Positions 1 to 8,383 are shown, numbered from the stretch's first letter. The stretch is 64,000 bases of DNA from Chryseobacterium daecheongense (GCF_003729955.1 NZ_RJTX01000001.1:930001-994000); one strand, 5' to 3'. Made by a program: numbers and translations. Notes: generated from the sequence alone by a model not told the origin.

Positions 1-336
1 ATCGTACAGGTTTTAAAGAAATTCTATAACGGAAAACTGCTATCCAAAAAATCCACAGATTATCTGATGAACGTCATGCTTGGAACTAAGACCGGAACTA
101 ATAAAATGGTTGAGCAACTTCCGAAAGGCACTCCTGTCGCTCATAAAACAGGAGCATCGGGTAAAAATAAAGAGGGCTTAACAGGTGCAGAAAATGATAT
201 GGGAATCGTTACTTTACCGAACGGTAAACATTTTGCAATAGCTGTATTCGTAAGTAATTCCACAGAAACAGATGCAGTAAACTGTAAAATTGTTTCTGAT
301 GTGACCAAAGTGGTTTGGGATTATTTTAATAAGTAA
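1..336 (+). CDS. Class A beta-lactamase, 3' end only
   Basis: The reading frame is open from the first base, so the 5' part lies outside the window and the first in-frame ATG at 67 is not the start. The visible 111 residues are the C-terminal part of a serine beta-lactamase of class A. HKTGASG carries the KTG triad (box VII) that lines the active site, and the following segment has the usual beta-strand and final helix. The wording around the KTG resembles the subclass A2 enzymes of Chryseobacterium and Elizabethkingia (CIA, CGA, CME type), which are chromosomal and hydrolyse cephalosporins. The SxxK and SDN motifs are not visible, so activity cannot be judged. No clear terminator follows. 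Class assignment is firm; the subfamily is inferred. Confidence 0.85.
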   Translation: MVQVLKKFYNGKLLSKKSTDYLMNVMLGTKTGTNKMVEQLPKGTPVAHKTGASGKNKEGLTGAENDMGIVTLPNGKHFAIAVFVSNSTETDAVNCKIVSDVTKVVWDYFNK

Positions 337-378
337 ATTTTAAAGCTTAATTTTAAGCGCTCTTAAAAAGCCATTGTC

Positions 379-795
379 ATGAAAAAAATTGTATTGACAT
401 TAAGTGTATTGTGTTTTTCTTTCTTTTACTCACAAAAGAATCAGAATTACCTGGAAGTAAGTTATGGAAGCATTTGCTGCGGTCCGCCTTCTGATGTTCC
501 GGTAATGAACTATATTACCCAGTTCCAAAAGAAAAATAAGCTGAAAGCTTTTGAAATCTATGAACAATCGGGATTAGGCAGAGAAGGTGAATTCAGTTTT
601 TATATCGGGATTGATAAACTATCCAAAACTCAGAAAAGTAATTTTATCAAAGGGTTGAAAGCCGTTGTAAAAGCACAAAACGATAAGAGGAATGAAAGCA
701 GAGACGGAATTGTCTATTTCGAAGAATCGGCACCCGTTACTCAATCTGATCTGTCAAAAAAAACAAATATAACTCTCTATAAAAAAACAAAATAA
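379..795 (+). CDS. Secreted hypothetical protein
   Basis: This 138-residue protein starts with a typical signal peptide (about residues 1-19, ending FFYSQ), so it is probably exported to the periplasm or beyond. The mature part has a CCGPPSDVP segment near residues 33-41 with two adjacent cysteines and is otherwise rich in Lys, Ser and Gln. I do not recognise the family. It lies 42 bases after the beta-lactamase and 14 bases before the 3-hydroxybutyryl-CoA dehydrogenase gene, in the same direction, so it could be co-transcribed with either. No function is proposed. Confidence 0.75.
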   Translation: MKKIVLTLSVLCFSFFYSQKNQNYLEVSYGSICCGPPSDVPVMNYITQFQKKNKLKAFEIYEQSGLGREGEFSFYIGIDKLSKTQKSNFIKGLKAVVKAQNDKRNESRDGIVYFEESAPVTQSDLSKKTNITLYKKTK

Positions 796-809
796 TTAAA
801 TACGTAAAA

Positions 810-1703
810 ATGATCAAGAACATCGTAGTTATTGGAGCAGGAACCATGGGGAATGGTATTGCACACACTTTCGCACAAAGCGGTTTTAAAGTCAACCTGG
901 TAGACGTATCTCAGGAAGCTTTAGACAGAGGCTTACAAACCATTACCACCAATCTTGACAGAATAATTGCAAAAGGTAACCTTACTGAAGAACAGAAAGC
1001 TGAAACGTTAGGAAACATCACTACTTTCACTCAATTGAAAGATGCGGCAGGTAATGCGGATCTTATTGTAGAAGCAGCTACGGAAAACCAGGATCTGAAA
1101 CTGAAGATCTTCGGGCAGATGGATGAGTTTTCTCCGGAACACTGTATTCTGGCGACCAATACCTCTTCTATTTCCATCACTAAAATTGCTGCGGCAACGA
1201 AAAGAGCGGATAAAGTGATCGGCATGCATTTTATGAACCCGGTTCCCATCATGAAATTAGTAGAGATCATCAAAGGATATTCTACTTCAAAAGAAACTTT
1301 CGATGTGATCTATGAAATGAGTAAAACGCTAGGAAAAGTTCCTGTGGAAGTAAATGATTATCCGGGATTTGTGGCAAACAGAATCTTGATGCCGATGATC
1401 AACGAATCTATAGAAACGCTTTACAATGGAGTGGCAGGTGTTGAGGAAATCGATACGGTAATGAAATTAGGGATGGCCCATCCAATGGGACCTCTTCAAT
1501 TGGCAGATTTCATCGGTCTTGATGTTTGTCTGGCTATTTTGAATGTGATGTATGATGGTTTCAAAAACCCTAAATATGCTCCCAATCCATTATTAGTAAA
1601 TATGGTAATGGCCGGAAAACTGGGTGTGAAATCGGGAGAAGGATTCTATGATTATTCAGAAAGCAAAAAAGCGGAGAAAGTTTCCAAGATGTTTTTAAAA
1701 TAA
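810..1703 (+). CDS. 3-hydroxybutyryl-CoA dehydrogenase
   Basis: The product (297 aa) is an NAD(P)-dependent L-3-hydroxyacyl-CoA dehydrogenase of the short stand-alone type, close to the usual 280-300 residues. The N-terminal Rossmann fold has GAGTMG at residues 9-14. The catalytic residues expected for the family are present: Ser119/120 in NTSS, His140 in MHFMNP, Glu152, and Asn190 in GFVANR. It converts acetoacetyl-CoA and 3-hydroxybutyryl-CoA into each other in the cytoplasm, in fatty acid or amino acid catabolism. The C-terminal helical domain (about 187-297) is complete. No thiolase or enoyl-CoA hydratase lies nearby, so the pathway partner is not shown by context. The family name is certain; the exact physiological substrate is inferred. 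Confidence 0.93.
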   Translation: MIKNIVVIGAGTMGNGIAHTFAQSGFKVNLVDVSQEALDRGLQTITTNLDRIIAKGNLTEEQKAETLGNITTFTQLKDAAGNADLIVEAATENQDLKLKIFGQMDEFSPEHCILATNTSSISITKIAAATKRADKVIGMHFMNPVPIMKLVEIIKGYSTSKETFDVIYEMSKTLGKVPVEVNDYPGFVANRILMPMINESIETLYNGVAGVEEIDTVMKLGMAHPMGPLQLADFIGLDVCLAILNVMYDGFKNPKYAPNPLLVNMVMAGKLGVKSGEGFYDYSESKKAEKVSKMFLK

Positions 1704-1729
1704 AGCGACAATAAAGCAAATCATAAAAT

Positions 1730-1761
1730 AAATGATCATCATGAAAATGGTGGTCATTTTT
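1730..1761 (+). terminator. Terminator after the dehydrogenase gene
   Basis: The bases 1731-1740 and 1749-1758 pair as a 10-bp stem (with two or three G-U pairs) around a short loop, followed by a T run. It lies 27 bases after the stop codon at 1703 and reads correctly for rightward transcription. Confidence 0.6.
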
Positions 1762-1839
1762 ACTATAAACAGCAGATAATATCCTTCATAAAATTTTACA
1801 AAAATTAGAACTGACAGGAGTAAATATCAATAATTTTAT

Positions 1840-1847
1840 TATCTTTG
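1840..1847 (+). promoter_or_regulatory. -7 box of a Bacteroidota-type promoter
   Basis: TATCTTTG fits the TAnnTTTG box used by the primary sigma factor in Bacteroidota. It lies 22 bases before the ATG at 1870. A clear TTG element about 20 bases further upstream is not seen. Confidence 0.55.
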
Positions 1848-1869
1848 AGAAAGTTAAAACATTAAAAAA

Positions 1870-2109
1870 ATGAAATTACCAAAATTTTTATTAGCAGATA
1901 ATTCGGAATTTCCAGAAGATTTATTCGTGGTTCATACAGAATACCCAAGATTTATCTTAAACGTTGAGGAAGAAGAAGTTGAGTGGCTAGATGATTTGGA
2001 AGGCGACGATGAAGAAACTATGGCAGATGAAGCTACTAAAGTGGTAGAGGCTGCTTTCAAATGGTGTGATGAAGAGTTGGCTAAGTACGACGAGGAAGAG
2101 GAAGAATAA
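1870..2109 (+). CDS. Small, very acidic conserved protein
   Basis: The product has 79 residues and is strongly acidic: about a third of the residues are Asp or Glu, and the C-terminus is a run of acidic residues ending EEEEE. There is no signal peptide or membrane segment, so it should be cytoplasmic. The N-terminal half (KLPKFLLADNSEFPEDLFVVH) looks folded and well conserved, as in a short uncharacterised protein I associate with Bacteroidota genomes. It has its own -7 box at 1840 and a strong terminator at 2131, so it is transcribed alone. The function is unknown; nucleic-acid mimicry or chaperone-like binding would be pure guesswork. Confidence 0.85.
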   Translation: MKLPKFLLADNSEFPEDLFVVHTEYPRFILNVEEEEVEWLDDLEGDDEETMADEATKVVEAAFKWCDEELAKYDEEEEE

Positions 2110-2130
2110 GAAAATTATTATACCTATAAA

Positions 2131-2156
2131 AAAAGGAACTCCGCGGAGTTCCTTTT
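2131..2156. terminator. Bidirectional terminator between converging genes
   Basis: A perfect palindrome (AAAAGGAACTCC and its complement, 2131-2156) sits between a rightward gene ending at 2109 and a leftward gene ending at 2163. T runs lie on both sides, so it can stop transcription from either direction. Confidence 0.85.
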
Positions 2157-2162
2157 ATTTTT

Positions 2163-2573
2163 TTATTCTGATTTATTAAATTTCAATAATAATAAATTGT
2201 CCTGATATAATTCCAGCGTATTCCCGGAAATCACATATTTATTCGCCTTTCCTACCATATCCATAAAGTTCTTCTCTACGCTCATATTATCACACATCAT
2301 TCTTGTAGAACCCATTTGCCCGGCAGAAAAACTACCTGTAGAAGCATCCAGTTTCACTGTCCCGAAATAATTATTGCATCCTGCATTTCCATTCAGCTTT
2401 TCTCCTTCAATATTTAATGTAGGAATTTTCCCTTTTACATTATCTGCCAACGTCCATTTTGTATTGGCTATTGATGGTTGAGATTTACCTACTTTCGAAG
2501 CGGACGAACCGGACATTGCTCCACACGATGCTAAGACCGCTGCCGCACATATACTTAAAAAAAGGTTTTTCAT
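2163..2573 (-). CDS. META/HslJ-domain lipoprotein
   Basis: The protein (136 aa from the ATG at 2573) is a lipoprotein: a short hydrophobic stretch ends in AVLASC, a lipobox with the acylated Cys. The mature part has the META/HslJ pattern: NTKWTLADNVKG near its start, LNIEGEKLNGNAGCNNYFG, and FSAGQMGSTRMMC, all typical of this beta-sheet fold. HslJ-like proteins sit in the cell envelope and are linked to stress or antibiotic tolerance in some bacteria, but no enzymatic role is known. The frame is open to an earlier ATG at 2597, but a TAnnTTTG box (2595-2602) overlaps that codon, so 2573 is the better start. Confidence 0.85.
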   Translation of the reverse strand: MKNLFLSICAAAVLASCGAMSGSSASKVGKSQPSIANTKWTLADNVKGKIPTLNIEGEKLNGNAGCNNYFGTVKLDASTGSFSAGQMGSTRMMCDNMSVEKNFMDMVGKANKYVISGNTLELYQDNLLLLKFNKSE

Positions 2574-2594
2574 TTTTTTCTTTTTTGATTTAAC

Positions 2595-2602
2595 CAAAAT
2601 TA
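2595..2602 (-). promoter_or_regulatory. -7 box for the META-domain lipoprotein
   Basis: Read leftward this is TAATTTTG, a TAnnTTTG match 21 bases before the ATG at 2573. It overlaps the alternative upstream ATG at 2597 and so argues against that start. Confidence 0.55.
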
Positions 2603-2702
2603 CAGAAAATATACTATTTAAACGATTTTCAGCCGATTTTATAATTCTGTTAACACTTTATATTACTTTAAATAATGCTTTTGGCAAGAGATTTCGGGTA
2701 AT

Positions 2703-2726
2703 AAAAAAGCGGGCTAAAGCCCGCTT
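2703..2726 (-). terminator. Terminator after pheT
   Basis: The stem is AAGCGGGC and its complement around TAAA (2707-2726). In the leftward sense it is followed by a run of six T (A at 2703-2708 on the plus strand). It lies 20 bases beyond the pheT stop codon. Confidence 0.85.
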
Positions 2727-2745
2727 CCATTAATATATTTTTGTA

Positions 2746-5148
2746 TTAAGATCTTAATTCAGCATTAAATTCTTTTTGGAAAGATTTAATCAATGAATCC
2801 ATAACTTCTGAAATTTCTTTTTCTTCCAGTGTTTTCTCTTCATTCAGAAGCTCAAAGCTCATGGCATAGGATTTCTTTCCTTCCGGAAGATTTTTCCCTT
2901 CATATACATCAAAAAGATTAATGTTTTTGATGAAAGGCGACTTGTTTTTCTTCGCTGTCTGATACAAATCCTGGTAATTCACATTCTTATCAATCAACAA
3001 TGCCAAATCTCTTCTGATCTTGTTGAATTTCGGAATATCTTTGAACTTCAGTTCGTTTTTAGAACGCAATTCCTGAGCTAATTCCAGTTCAATTTCAGCA
3101 TAGAAACATTCCTGGTCAATATCAAACTCTTTTAATAAATCAGAAGACACTTTCCCTATTCTCACCAATGTTTTTCCTTCCGTTTCATACGCTAAGGCAT
3201 CTGAGAATCTCTCATCAGATAAAGCCACTTCTTTATAATCGATGGAAAGTCTTTCCAATAGAACCTTTACATATGCTTTCAGGTTGTAGAAGCTTGTCGT
3301 AGATTTTGGCTGTAACCAGTTTTCTGCTACGTCTCTTCCTGTAACCAAGATGGCCAATTGCTTTCTTTCTTCGTATTGCTCTCTTTTATGATAGATCTTC
3401 CCGAATTCAAAAAATTTGATATCCTGATTCTTTCTGTTGATATTATAGATAGCATTTTGAAGAAGCCCCTCCAATAAAGATTTTCTCATAAATGCCAAAT
3501 CACTGCTTAACGGGTTCAACAGTTTCACCGCATCCGTTTCATCTTTTACAGAAGTTAATGAATTGTTCATCACTTCATTGAAGCCTAAGCTTTGTAACGT
3601 TCTTGCCCAATTGTTTTCCAACTCATCCTGATCCTGTGCATTAAGCTTTACAGGCGTAAAGGAAATCTTCTGTGGTGCATCGATTTTATTGTATCCATAG
3701 ATTCTTAAAATCTCTTCAATCACGTCGATTTCTCTTGTTACATCAGCTCTGTATGCCGGAACAGAAATCTCGAAACCATTCTGAATTTCATTCAACACCT
3801 GGATTTCAAGAGCCTTTAGAATTTCTTTTACTTTTTCCCTGTGAATTTTAGTTCCTAAGATCTGCTCTATTTTTGAGAATCTTATGATCACATAGTTGTC
3901 TTCAATTTTCTTAGGATATTCTTCCAGCAACTCTCCTACCATTTTCCCCCCGGTTATTTCCTGGATCATTTTGATGGCATGAGTAATAGCTGTTCTCGTG
4001 ATATTGGGATCAACCCCTCTTTCAAATCTGAAAGAAGCATCGGTATTCAGTCCATGGAATTTAGCTCCTTTTCTTACCGCTACCGGGTTGAAATAAGCGC
4101 TTTCAAGGAAAATAGTTTTGGTTTCCTCAGAAACTCCCGAATGTGCTCCACCGAATACTCCAGCGATACACATTGGGGTATTTTTACCATCCTTGATCAT
4201 AATTTCAGAACCATTCAATGTTCTTTCCACCCCGTCAAGAGTTGTGAATTTAGTTCCTTCTTTTACGGTTCCTACTTTCACTTTCTTATCTGCAATTTTA
4301 TCTGCATCAAAAGCATGAAGCGGCTGTCCGTACCCATGAAGGATATAGTTGGTAATATCTACTACATTATTAATTGGGCTTAATCCGATGGCTTTTAGCC
4401 TGTCTTTTAGCCAATCCGGAGAGTCTGCTACTTTTATATCTTCTACCACCGCTCCGATATATCTTGGACATAATTCGGCATCTTCAACTTCTATAGTGAA
4501 GTCATGTGTTCCTTCATTATTCAAAGGCTGAGAAGATACTTTTTCAAACTCAGATTTCTGTTTGTTGGTTGAAAGATACGCATACAGATCTCTTGCCACC
4601 CCATAATGAGACATCGCATCTGTTCTGTTCGGCGTTAAACCGATTTCAAAAACATCATCATTCGTCAATTCAAAATAATCTGCAAAGTTTTTCCCTACCT
4701 CATATTTCGTCTCATCCAGTACCATAATTCCACCATGATCCTCACTCAATCCCAATTCGTCTTCGGCACAGATCATTCCCTGTGAAATCTCTCCTCTTAT
4801 CTTCGCTTCCTTGATCTCAAAGAAGTTCCCGGTTTTATCATAAATTTTAGTTCCAACTACAGCTACAGGTACTGTTTGTCCTGCTTCCACATTAGGAGCA
4901 CCACAAACGATATTCAATACTTTTCCGTTGGCTACTTCAACCGTTGTCTTTTTTAGCTTATCTGCATTCGGATGTTTTTCGCAGGTTAATACTTTACCTA
5001 CAACAATTCCTTCCAAACTTCCTTTTACGCTTTCGAACTTTTCTATCCCTTCTACTTCAAGGCCTATATCCGTAAGGAACTCCCCGATTCTTTCAGGTTT
5101 TATTTCTGTTTTGATAAAGTCTTTCAGCCAGTTGTTTGATATTTTCAT
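2746..5148 (-). CDS. pheT: Phenylalanyl-tRNA synthetase beta subunit
   Basis: This is the 800-residue beta subunit of the tetrameric enzyme that charges tRNA-Phe in the cytoplasm; the length is normal for the bacterial family. Domains in order: an N-terminal tRNA-binding (EMAP-like) domain at about 40-150 with the KHPNADKL motif, the B3/B4 editing domain at about 215-390 (NNVVDITNYILHGYGQPLHAFD), the B5 domain at about 405-475, the catalytic-like core (RIYGYNKI onward), and the C-terminal ferredoxin-fold anticodon-binding domain at about 705-800 (KFNKIRRDLALLID). pheS is not in the window, so the two subunits are encoded apart. dnaN lies 255 bases upstream in the same direction, with its own terminator between them. 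Confidence 0.97.
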   Translation of the reverse strand: MKISNNWLKDFIKTEIKPERIGEFLTDIGLEVEGIEKFESVKGSLEGIVVGKVLTCEKHPNADKLKKTTVEVANGKVLNIVCGAPNVEAGQTVPVAVVGTKIYDKTGNFFEIKEAKIRGEISQGMICAEDELGLSEDHGGIMVLDETKYEVGKNFADYFELTNDDVFEIGLTPNRTDAMSHYGVARDLYAYLSTNKQKSEFEKVSSQPLNNEGTHDFTIEVEDAELCPRYIGAVVEDIKVADSPDWLKDRLKAIGLSPINNVVDITNYILHGYGQPLHAFDADKIADKKVKVGTVKEGTKFTTLDGVERTLNGSEIMIKDGKNTPMCIAGVFGGAHSGVSEETKTIFLESAYFNPVAVRKGAKFHGLNTDASFRFERGVDPNITRTAITHAIKMIQEITGGKMVGELLEEYPKKIEDNYVIIRFSKIEQILGTKIHREKVKEILKALEIQVLNEIQNGFEISVPAYRADVTREIDVIEEILRIYGYNKIDAPQKISFTPVKLNAQDQDELENNWARTLQSLGFNEVMNNSLTSVKDETDAVKLLNPLSSDLAFMRKSLLEGLLQNAIYNINRKNQDIKFFEFGKIYHKREQYEERKQLAILVTGRDVAENWLQPKSTTSFYNLKAYVKVLLERLSIDYKEVALSDERFSDALAYETEGKTLVRIGKVSSDLLKEFDIDQECFYAEIELELAQELRSKNELKFKDIPKFNKIRRDLALLIDKNVNYQDLYQTAKKNKSPFIKNINLFDVYEGKNLPEGKKSYAMSFELLNEEKTLEEKEISEVMDSLIKSFQKEFNAELRS

Positions 5149-5357
5149 AAATTATTTTGAAAATTTTTACTTGAATTTTTGAATGTACAAATGTCGTGTT
5201 TTTTTGAGAAATAGAGAAATTTAGAAGCGAATTTAAAGTGACATATCTTTATGAAATCTATTCTTTCGCAGATTTAGGTAATTATGCAGATATTATGTAC
5301 ACTGTACTAAACCGAAAGAGGTTTTCAACTTCAGATTTTATCTCCTTCCCAAAATAA

Positions 5358-5386
5358 AAAAGAGGTTTGAAATTCAAACCTCTTTT
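5358..5386. terminator. Terminator after dnaN
   Basis: An 11-bp perfect stem (AGAGGTTTGAA, 5361-5371, with 5373-5383) has A/T runs on both flanks. It lies 18 bases beyond the dnaN stop codon and stops leftward transcription. The rest of the 255-base gap up to pheT shows no other gene. Confidence 0.8.
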
Positions 5387-5403
5387 CGTATTTATTTTTA
5401 ATA

Positions 5404-6534
5404 TTACAATCCGATTACCGGCATTGATAACATTAAGATATTTTCGTTGTCTTCAAGACCGTCAAGAGGTTCAATGATTCCCGGCCTGTTCGGTTGTGAC
5501 ATTTTCATGGTGATATCATCAGAACCAAGAATCGTCAACATTTCCGTTAAAAACTTAGAGCTAAACCCGATGTTGATATCTTCTCCGTTATAATCACAAG
5601 GAATCTGCATATCCGCTTTGTTTGCATATTCCGTATCTTCTGCATGAAGGTGCAGGATATTTCCGGAAAGCTTGAATCTTACCTGATTGGTAGATTTGTT
5701 GGACATGATGGATGCTCTTTTAATAGCACCTAACAGAAGATTTCTGTTGATCGTCAATACATTTGGGTTTTCTTTTGGAATTACCGCAGTATAATTAGGA
5801 TATTTTCCATCGATCAATCTACAGATCCAGATATGTTTCCCGAAAGTAAACTTCGCCATATTCTCATTGAATTCGATGGTAACATCATCACTCGAACTTG
5901 CTAAGATATTTTTGAAAATTGTTAGAGGCTTTTTAGGCATGATGAATTCCATCGGTTCTACATTCATCAGATCAGTTCTTTTATACACTACTAATCTGTG
6001 AGAATCTGTGGAAACGAAATTGGTTTCATTTTCGCCAAACTGGAAAAGTACCCCTGTCATTACCGGACGAAGAGAATCGTTACTTGTTGCAAAAAGGGTG
6101 TTCGTTAATGCCTCGGATAAAACTCCTGCAGACATGGTTACACTTTGAGCGGCATCAAATTCCGGCAATTCAGGATAATCATCCGCATTATCCAGTGCTA
6201 CTGCGAAGTTGTCTTTTTCATCCAAAATCTCTAACTGGCTTCCGGTTCCTTCCGCATTATCTTTTACAGAAAACGTTAAAGGCTGTTCGCCATAGGTTTT
6301 GATAAAATCCTGAAAAATCTTAGCAGGAACGGCAAATTTCCCAGAATCTTCAGACTTCACCTCAAGAGAAGTCACAAGAGTTGTTTCGCCATCAGATGCT
6401 GTAATGGTAACATTATTTTCGTTTAACTCAAAAAGGTAGTTTTCTAAAATAGGTCTCGATTGAGAGCTTGATATTACGCCACTTACAGTTTGCAAAGCCT
6501 TCTGCAGTTCACCACTTGAAATAATAAATTTCAT
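5404..6534 (-). CDS. dnaN: DNA polymerase III beta subunit (sliding clamp)
   Basis: The product (376 aa, normal length) forms the ring-shaped dimer that tethers DNA polymerase III to the template and serves as a docking site for other replication and repair proteins. The three repeated clamp domains (about 1-120, 130-245, 250-376) can be followed, with FIISSGELQKALQTVSGVI at the start and the standard MPVIGL ending (usual family ending is MP(M/V)RL/GL). Unlike the common dnaA-dnaN-recF order, dnaN here is followed by pheT, and recF lies almost 40 kb away in this window. A -7 box lies 23 bases before the ATG. Confidence 0.97.
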   Translation of the reverse strand: MKFIISSGELQKALQTVSGVISSSQSRPILENYLFELNENNVTITASDGETTLVTSLEVKSEDSGKFAVPAKIFQDFIKTYGEQPLTFSVKDNAEGTGSQLEILDEKDNFAVALDNADDYPELPEFDAAQSVTMSAGVLSEALTNTLFATSNDSLRPVMTGVLFQFGENETNFVSTDSHRLVVYKRTDLMNVEPMEFIMPKKPLTIFKNILASSSDDVTIEFNENMAKFTFGKHIWICRLIDGKYPNYTAVIPKENPNVLTINRNLLLGAIKRASIMSNKSTNQVRFKLSGNILHLHAEDTEYANKADMQIPCDYNGEDINIGFSSKFLTEMLTILGSDDITMKMSQPNRPGIIEPLDGLEDNENILMLSMPVIGL

Positions 6535-6556
6535 AGATTTTAATAATAAGTTTTTA

Positions 6557-6564
6557 CAAATATA
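6557..6564 (-). promoter_or_regulatory. -7 box for dnaN
   Basis: Read leftward the sequence is TATATTTG, an exact TAnnTTTG box, 22 bases before the dnaN start codon. No good TTG element is seen at the expected distance upstream. Confidence 0.5.
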
Positions 6565-6742
6565 ATAAATAGATGCAAGAAAGAAAAAAATAATATCTAT
6601 GAGTTTTTAACAAAGTTCATTAGTCTGTTTTCAAACCAGATATCAGGGTTCAAAATTCCTGTAACGGAATATTTTCCTTTCTAAAATTAAGTAAAATTAC
6701 CGGAATTCAATAATTAAAAACAATTCATTGCCCGACAAGTTT

Positions 6743-6750
6743 TATATTTG
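6743..6750 (+). promoter_or_regulatory. -7 box for the diacylglycerol kinase gene
   Basis: TATATTTG matches TAnnTTTG and lies 15 bases before the ATG at 6766. It overlaps the alternative TTG start at 6748, which is therefore unlikely to be used. Confidence 0.55.
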
Positions 6751-6765
6751 CTTAAAAATACACTC

Positions 6766-7122
6766 ATGCGAAAACCGCCTGTTCATCATAGTATTTTCAA
6801 CGCTTTCCGGGGTGTTTTCCTGATGCTGAAAAGTGAAAGGAATTTCCAGATTGAGGTTGTTGCTTTTTTTATCAATCTTTTCCTGATTTTTTATTTAAAC
6901 CTTTCTACCGTCGATACTGCACTCGTCCTCATTGTTTCTTTCGGTGTTTTAAGTGCCGAAATTTTTAATACTGCGATCGAGAAGATCTGTGATATCGTTC
7001 AGCCGGAGTTTGATAAAAGAATCGGCTTTATTAAAGATATCTCAGCCGGAGCCGTTTTGCTGATGACCCTTGCTTCTGTGATCGTTGGAATTATTGTTTA
7101 CTGGAAATATATTTTTAATTAA
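6766..7122 (+). CDS. dgkA: Diacylglycerol kinase (DgkA/undecaprenol kinase family)
   Basis: The protein (118 aa from ATG 6766) is a small integral membrane kinase of the DgkA family, which phosphorylates diacylglycerol or undecaprenol with ATP to recycle lipids. Three membrane segments are visible (about residues 30-46, 50-68 and 92-115). The family signature around the second helix is present in SAEIFNTAIEKICD, with the catalytic Glu and the metal-binding Glu of the NTAIE motif. The frame opens at a TTG at 6748, but that codon lies inside a -7 box, so the ATG at 6766 is preferred. Whether the lipid is diacylglycerol or undecaprenol cannot be told; Gram-positive relatives use undecaprenol. 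Confidence 0.9.
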   Translation: MRKPPVHHSIFNAFRGVFLMLKSERNFQIEVVAFFINLFLIFYLNLSTVDTALVLIVSFGVLSAEIFNTAIEKICDIVQPEFDKRIGFIKDISAGAVLLMTLASVIVGIIVYWKYIFN

Positions 7123-7149
7123 AAAAGCATTCCCGGGAGAATGCTTTTA
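7123..7149. terminator. Bidirectional terminator between dgkA and a leader-peptide gene
   Basis: The stem AAAAGCATTC and its complement surround CCGGGA, with A and T runs on both sides. It ends the rightward dgkA and the leftward peptide gene that stops at 7153. Confidence 0.8.
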
Positions 7150-7152
7150 TTG

Positions 7153-7335
7153 TCAGGAACAGTATTGATCCCATGATTCCGGGGTTAAACAACCGTCAAA
7201 TTTTGCGCAATAAGAAATATATGGCGGTGTACTGCAATATCCGTTTTCATCTGTTGGATAAATGATCAATGATAAACCTGATCCCCCTTTTACATTTTTC
7301 AGTTCTTGTCTTCCAAGTTTTTTTAAATTTTTCAT
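7153..7335 (-). CDS. Double-glycine leader peptide (bacteriocin-like)
   Basis: The 60-residue peptide begins MKNLKKLGRQELKNVKGG, a double-glycine leader of the type cut by C39 peptidase-containing ABC exporters. The core after GG has 42 residues with four Cys (YCSTP, SYCAK, DGCLT, QYCS), Pro and aromatic residues. Such short peptides are annotated as bacteriocin-like in Chryseobacterium; whether they are toxins, signals or something else is not known to me. A TTG two codons upstream also opens the frame, but the ATG at 7335 places the leader exactly as in the second such gene at 14832. No exporter or immunity gene lies nearby. Confidence 0.8.
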   Translation of the reverse strand: MKNLKKLGRQELKNVKGGSGLSLIIYPTDENGYCSTPPYISYCAKFDGCLTPESWDQYCS

Positions 7336-7403
7336 ATTCAATTGAGATTTGTGAATGATAAAGGTAGCAATTAATTCAATATATCACATTACTTGGAAAA
7401 ATA

Positions 7404-7736
7404 TTACTTTGCAACATATATAAATCCTTTCTTTCCCGATTTAAAAACAGTTTCAATCCTTTTATAATCATCCACTTCGTATTCATCGGCCTGAAGAATT
7501 TCTTCGTCGGTAACTTCAAATAATATTCCTTCTATTTCGTCCTCGGTATTTCCGGAAAACTCTAAAATCGGGTGATATTTCTGATTGCTTTTTCGCAGTA
7601 CTTCAGGATCAGTAACTTCCAGCATCTTTAGCCGATACCCTGTTAAAATATCTCTTTGTCCGTTTAGCAACCGTCCAAAAGTCTCCATCTGCACCTGTTC
7701 TTTTTGCAGCGTTCCGTAAGAAAACAAATAAGGCAT
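7404..7736 (-). CDS. Gamma-glutamylcyclotransferase-family protein
   Basis: The protein (110 aa) opens with LFSYGTLQKEQVQ, the substrate-loop motif (YGTL) of the GGCT/AIG2 fold, and has EVTDEEILQADEYE later, where the catalytic Glu of the family is found. Members release 5-oxoproline from gamma-glutamyl amino acids or gamma-glutamylamines; the exact substrate cannot be told. The start codon overlaps the stop codon of the upstream SGNH hydrolase gene by one base, so the two are translationally coupled and share a transcript. Confidence 0.85.
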   Translation of the reverse strand: MPYLFSYGTLQKEQVQMETFGRLLNGQRDILTGYRLKMLEVTDPEVLRKSNQKYHPILEFSGNTEDEIEGILFEVTDEEILQADEYEVDDYKRIETVFKSGKKGFIYVAK

Positions 7737-8362
7737 TATAAGTATTTTTCAATGATTGGTATTACTATTTCCGCCATCATTCCATATCCTTTTTCATTAG
7801 GATGAACGCCGTCTCCGGAAAGTAAAATTTCTTTATCTTCTAACAATGCAGTATAAAAATCCACATAGGTGAGTGCATTGTCAATGGCAATATCCTGAAG
7901 AATCTGATTATATAACAGCACATCATTACTTTTCCTCATTTTTCCGGTCGCTGAAACCACCCCGTCTAATTTTGAGGAAAAAGGCAAAATGCTTACCAGG
8001 TAAATATCCTGAGAAAATTGTTTAGCATGTTGAATAGCTGTCAGAATATTACTTTTGAATTGCTCAGGTTTCACCAGTTTCTCTCCTTCTTTGGCAGCCA
8101 GATCGTTGGCTCCGTAGGCTATAAAGACAATATTTCCATCAGCAGCATTTCGTGCGCTTAATTCGTGGGGAATTCTTTTTATCAATCCTTCTGTCGTTTC
8201 GCCACCAATTCCCAGATTAAAAAGAATAAGCTCATCTTTTCCTTCATGAAATTGCTGTAATGCATATCTTTTCAGAATATCTACCCAGCCACCGAAAACT
8301 CCGTCATATTCTCCGTACGTAATGCTGTCGCCGAAGAATAATCCGTACCTCATTTTTTTCAT
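7736..8362 (-). CDS. SGNH/GDSL hydrolase (lipase/esterase)
   Basis: The four blocks of the SGNH fold can be seen: FFGDSITYGE with the nucleophile Ser near the N-terminus, IGGETTEG with the oxyanion Gly, YGANDLA with the Asn, and GDGVHPNEKGY with the catalytic Asp and His near the C-terminus. The protein (208 aa from ATG 8362) lacks a signal peptide, so it acts in the cytoplasm as an esterase, thioesterase or acyltransferase of unknown substrate. The frame can open at a TTG at 8386, but a TAAATTTG -7 box at 8384-8391 overlaps that codon, so a later ATG (8362, or 8353) is used. Confidence 0.88.
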   Translation of the reverse strand: MKKMRYGLFFGDSITYGEYDGVFGGWVDILKRYALQQFHEGKDELILFNLGIGGETTEGLIKRIPHELSARNAADGNIVFIAYGANDLAAKEGEKLVKPEQFKSNILTAIQHAKQFSQDIYLVSILPFSSKLDGVVSATGKMRKSNDVLLYNQILQDIAIDNALTYVDFYTALLEDKEILLSGDGVHPNEKGYGMMAEIVIPIIEKYL

Positions 8363-8383
8363 ATGTTTTTTAAATATTTTGCT

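Noticed and set aside
3979..4727. Several open frames antisense to pheT
   Set aside because: They lie opposite a complete, conserved pheT gene, have no promoter or recognisable domain, and follow its codon structure.
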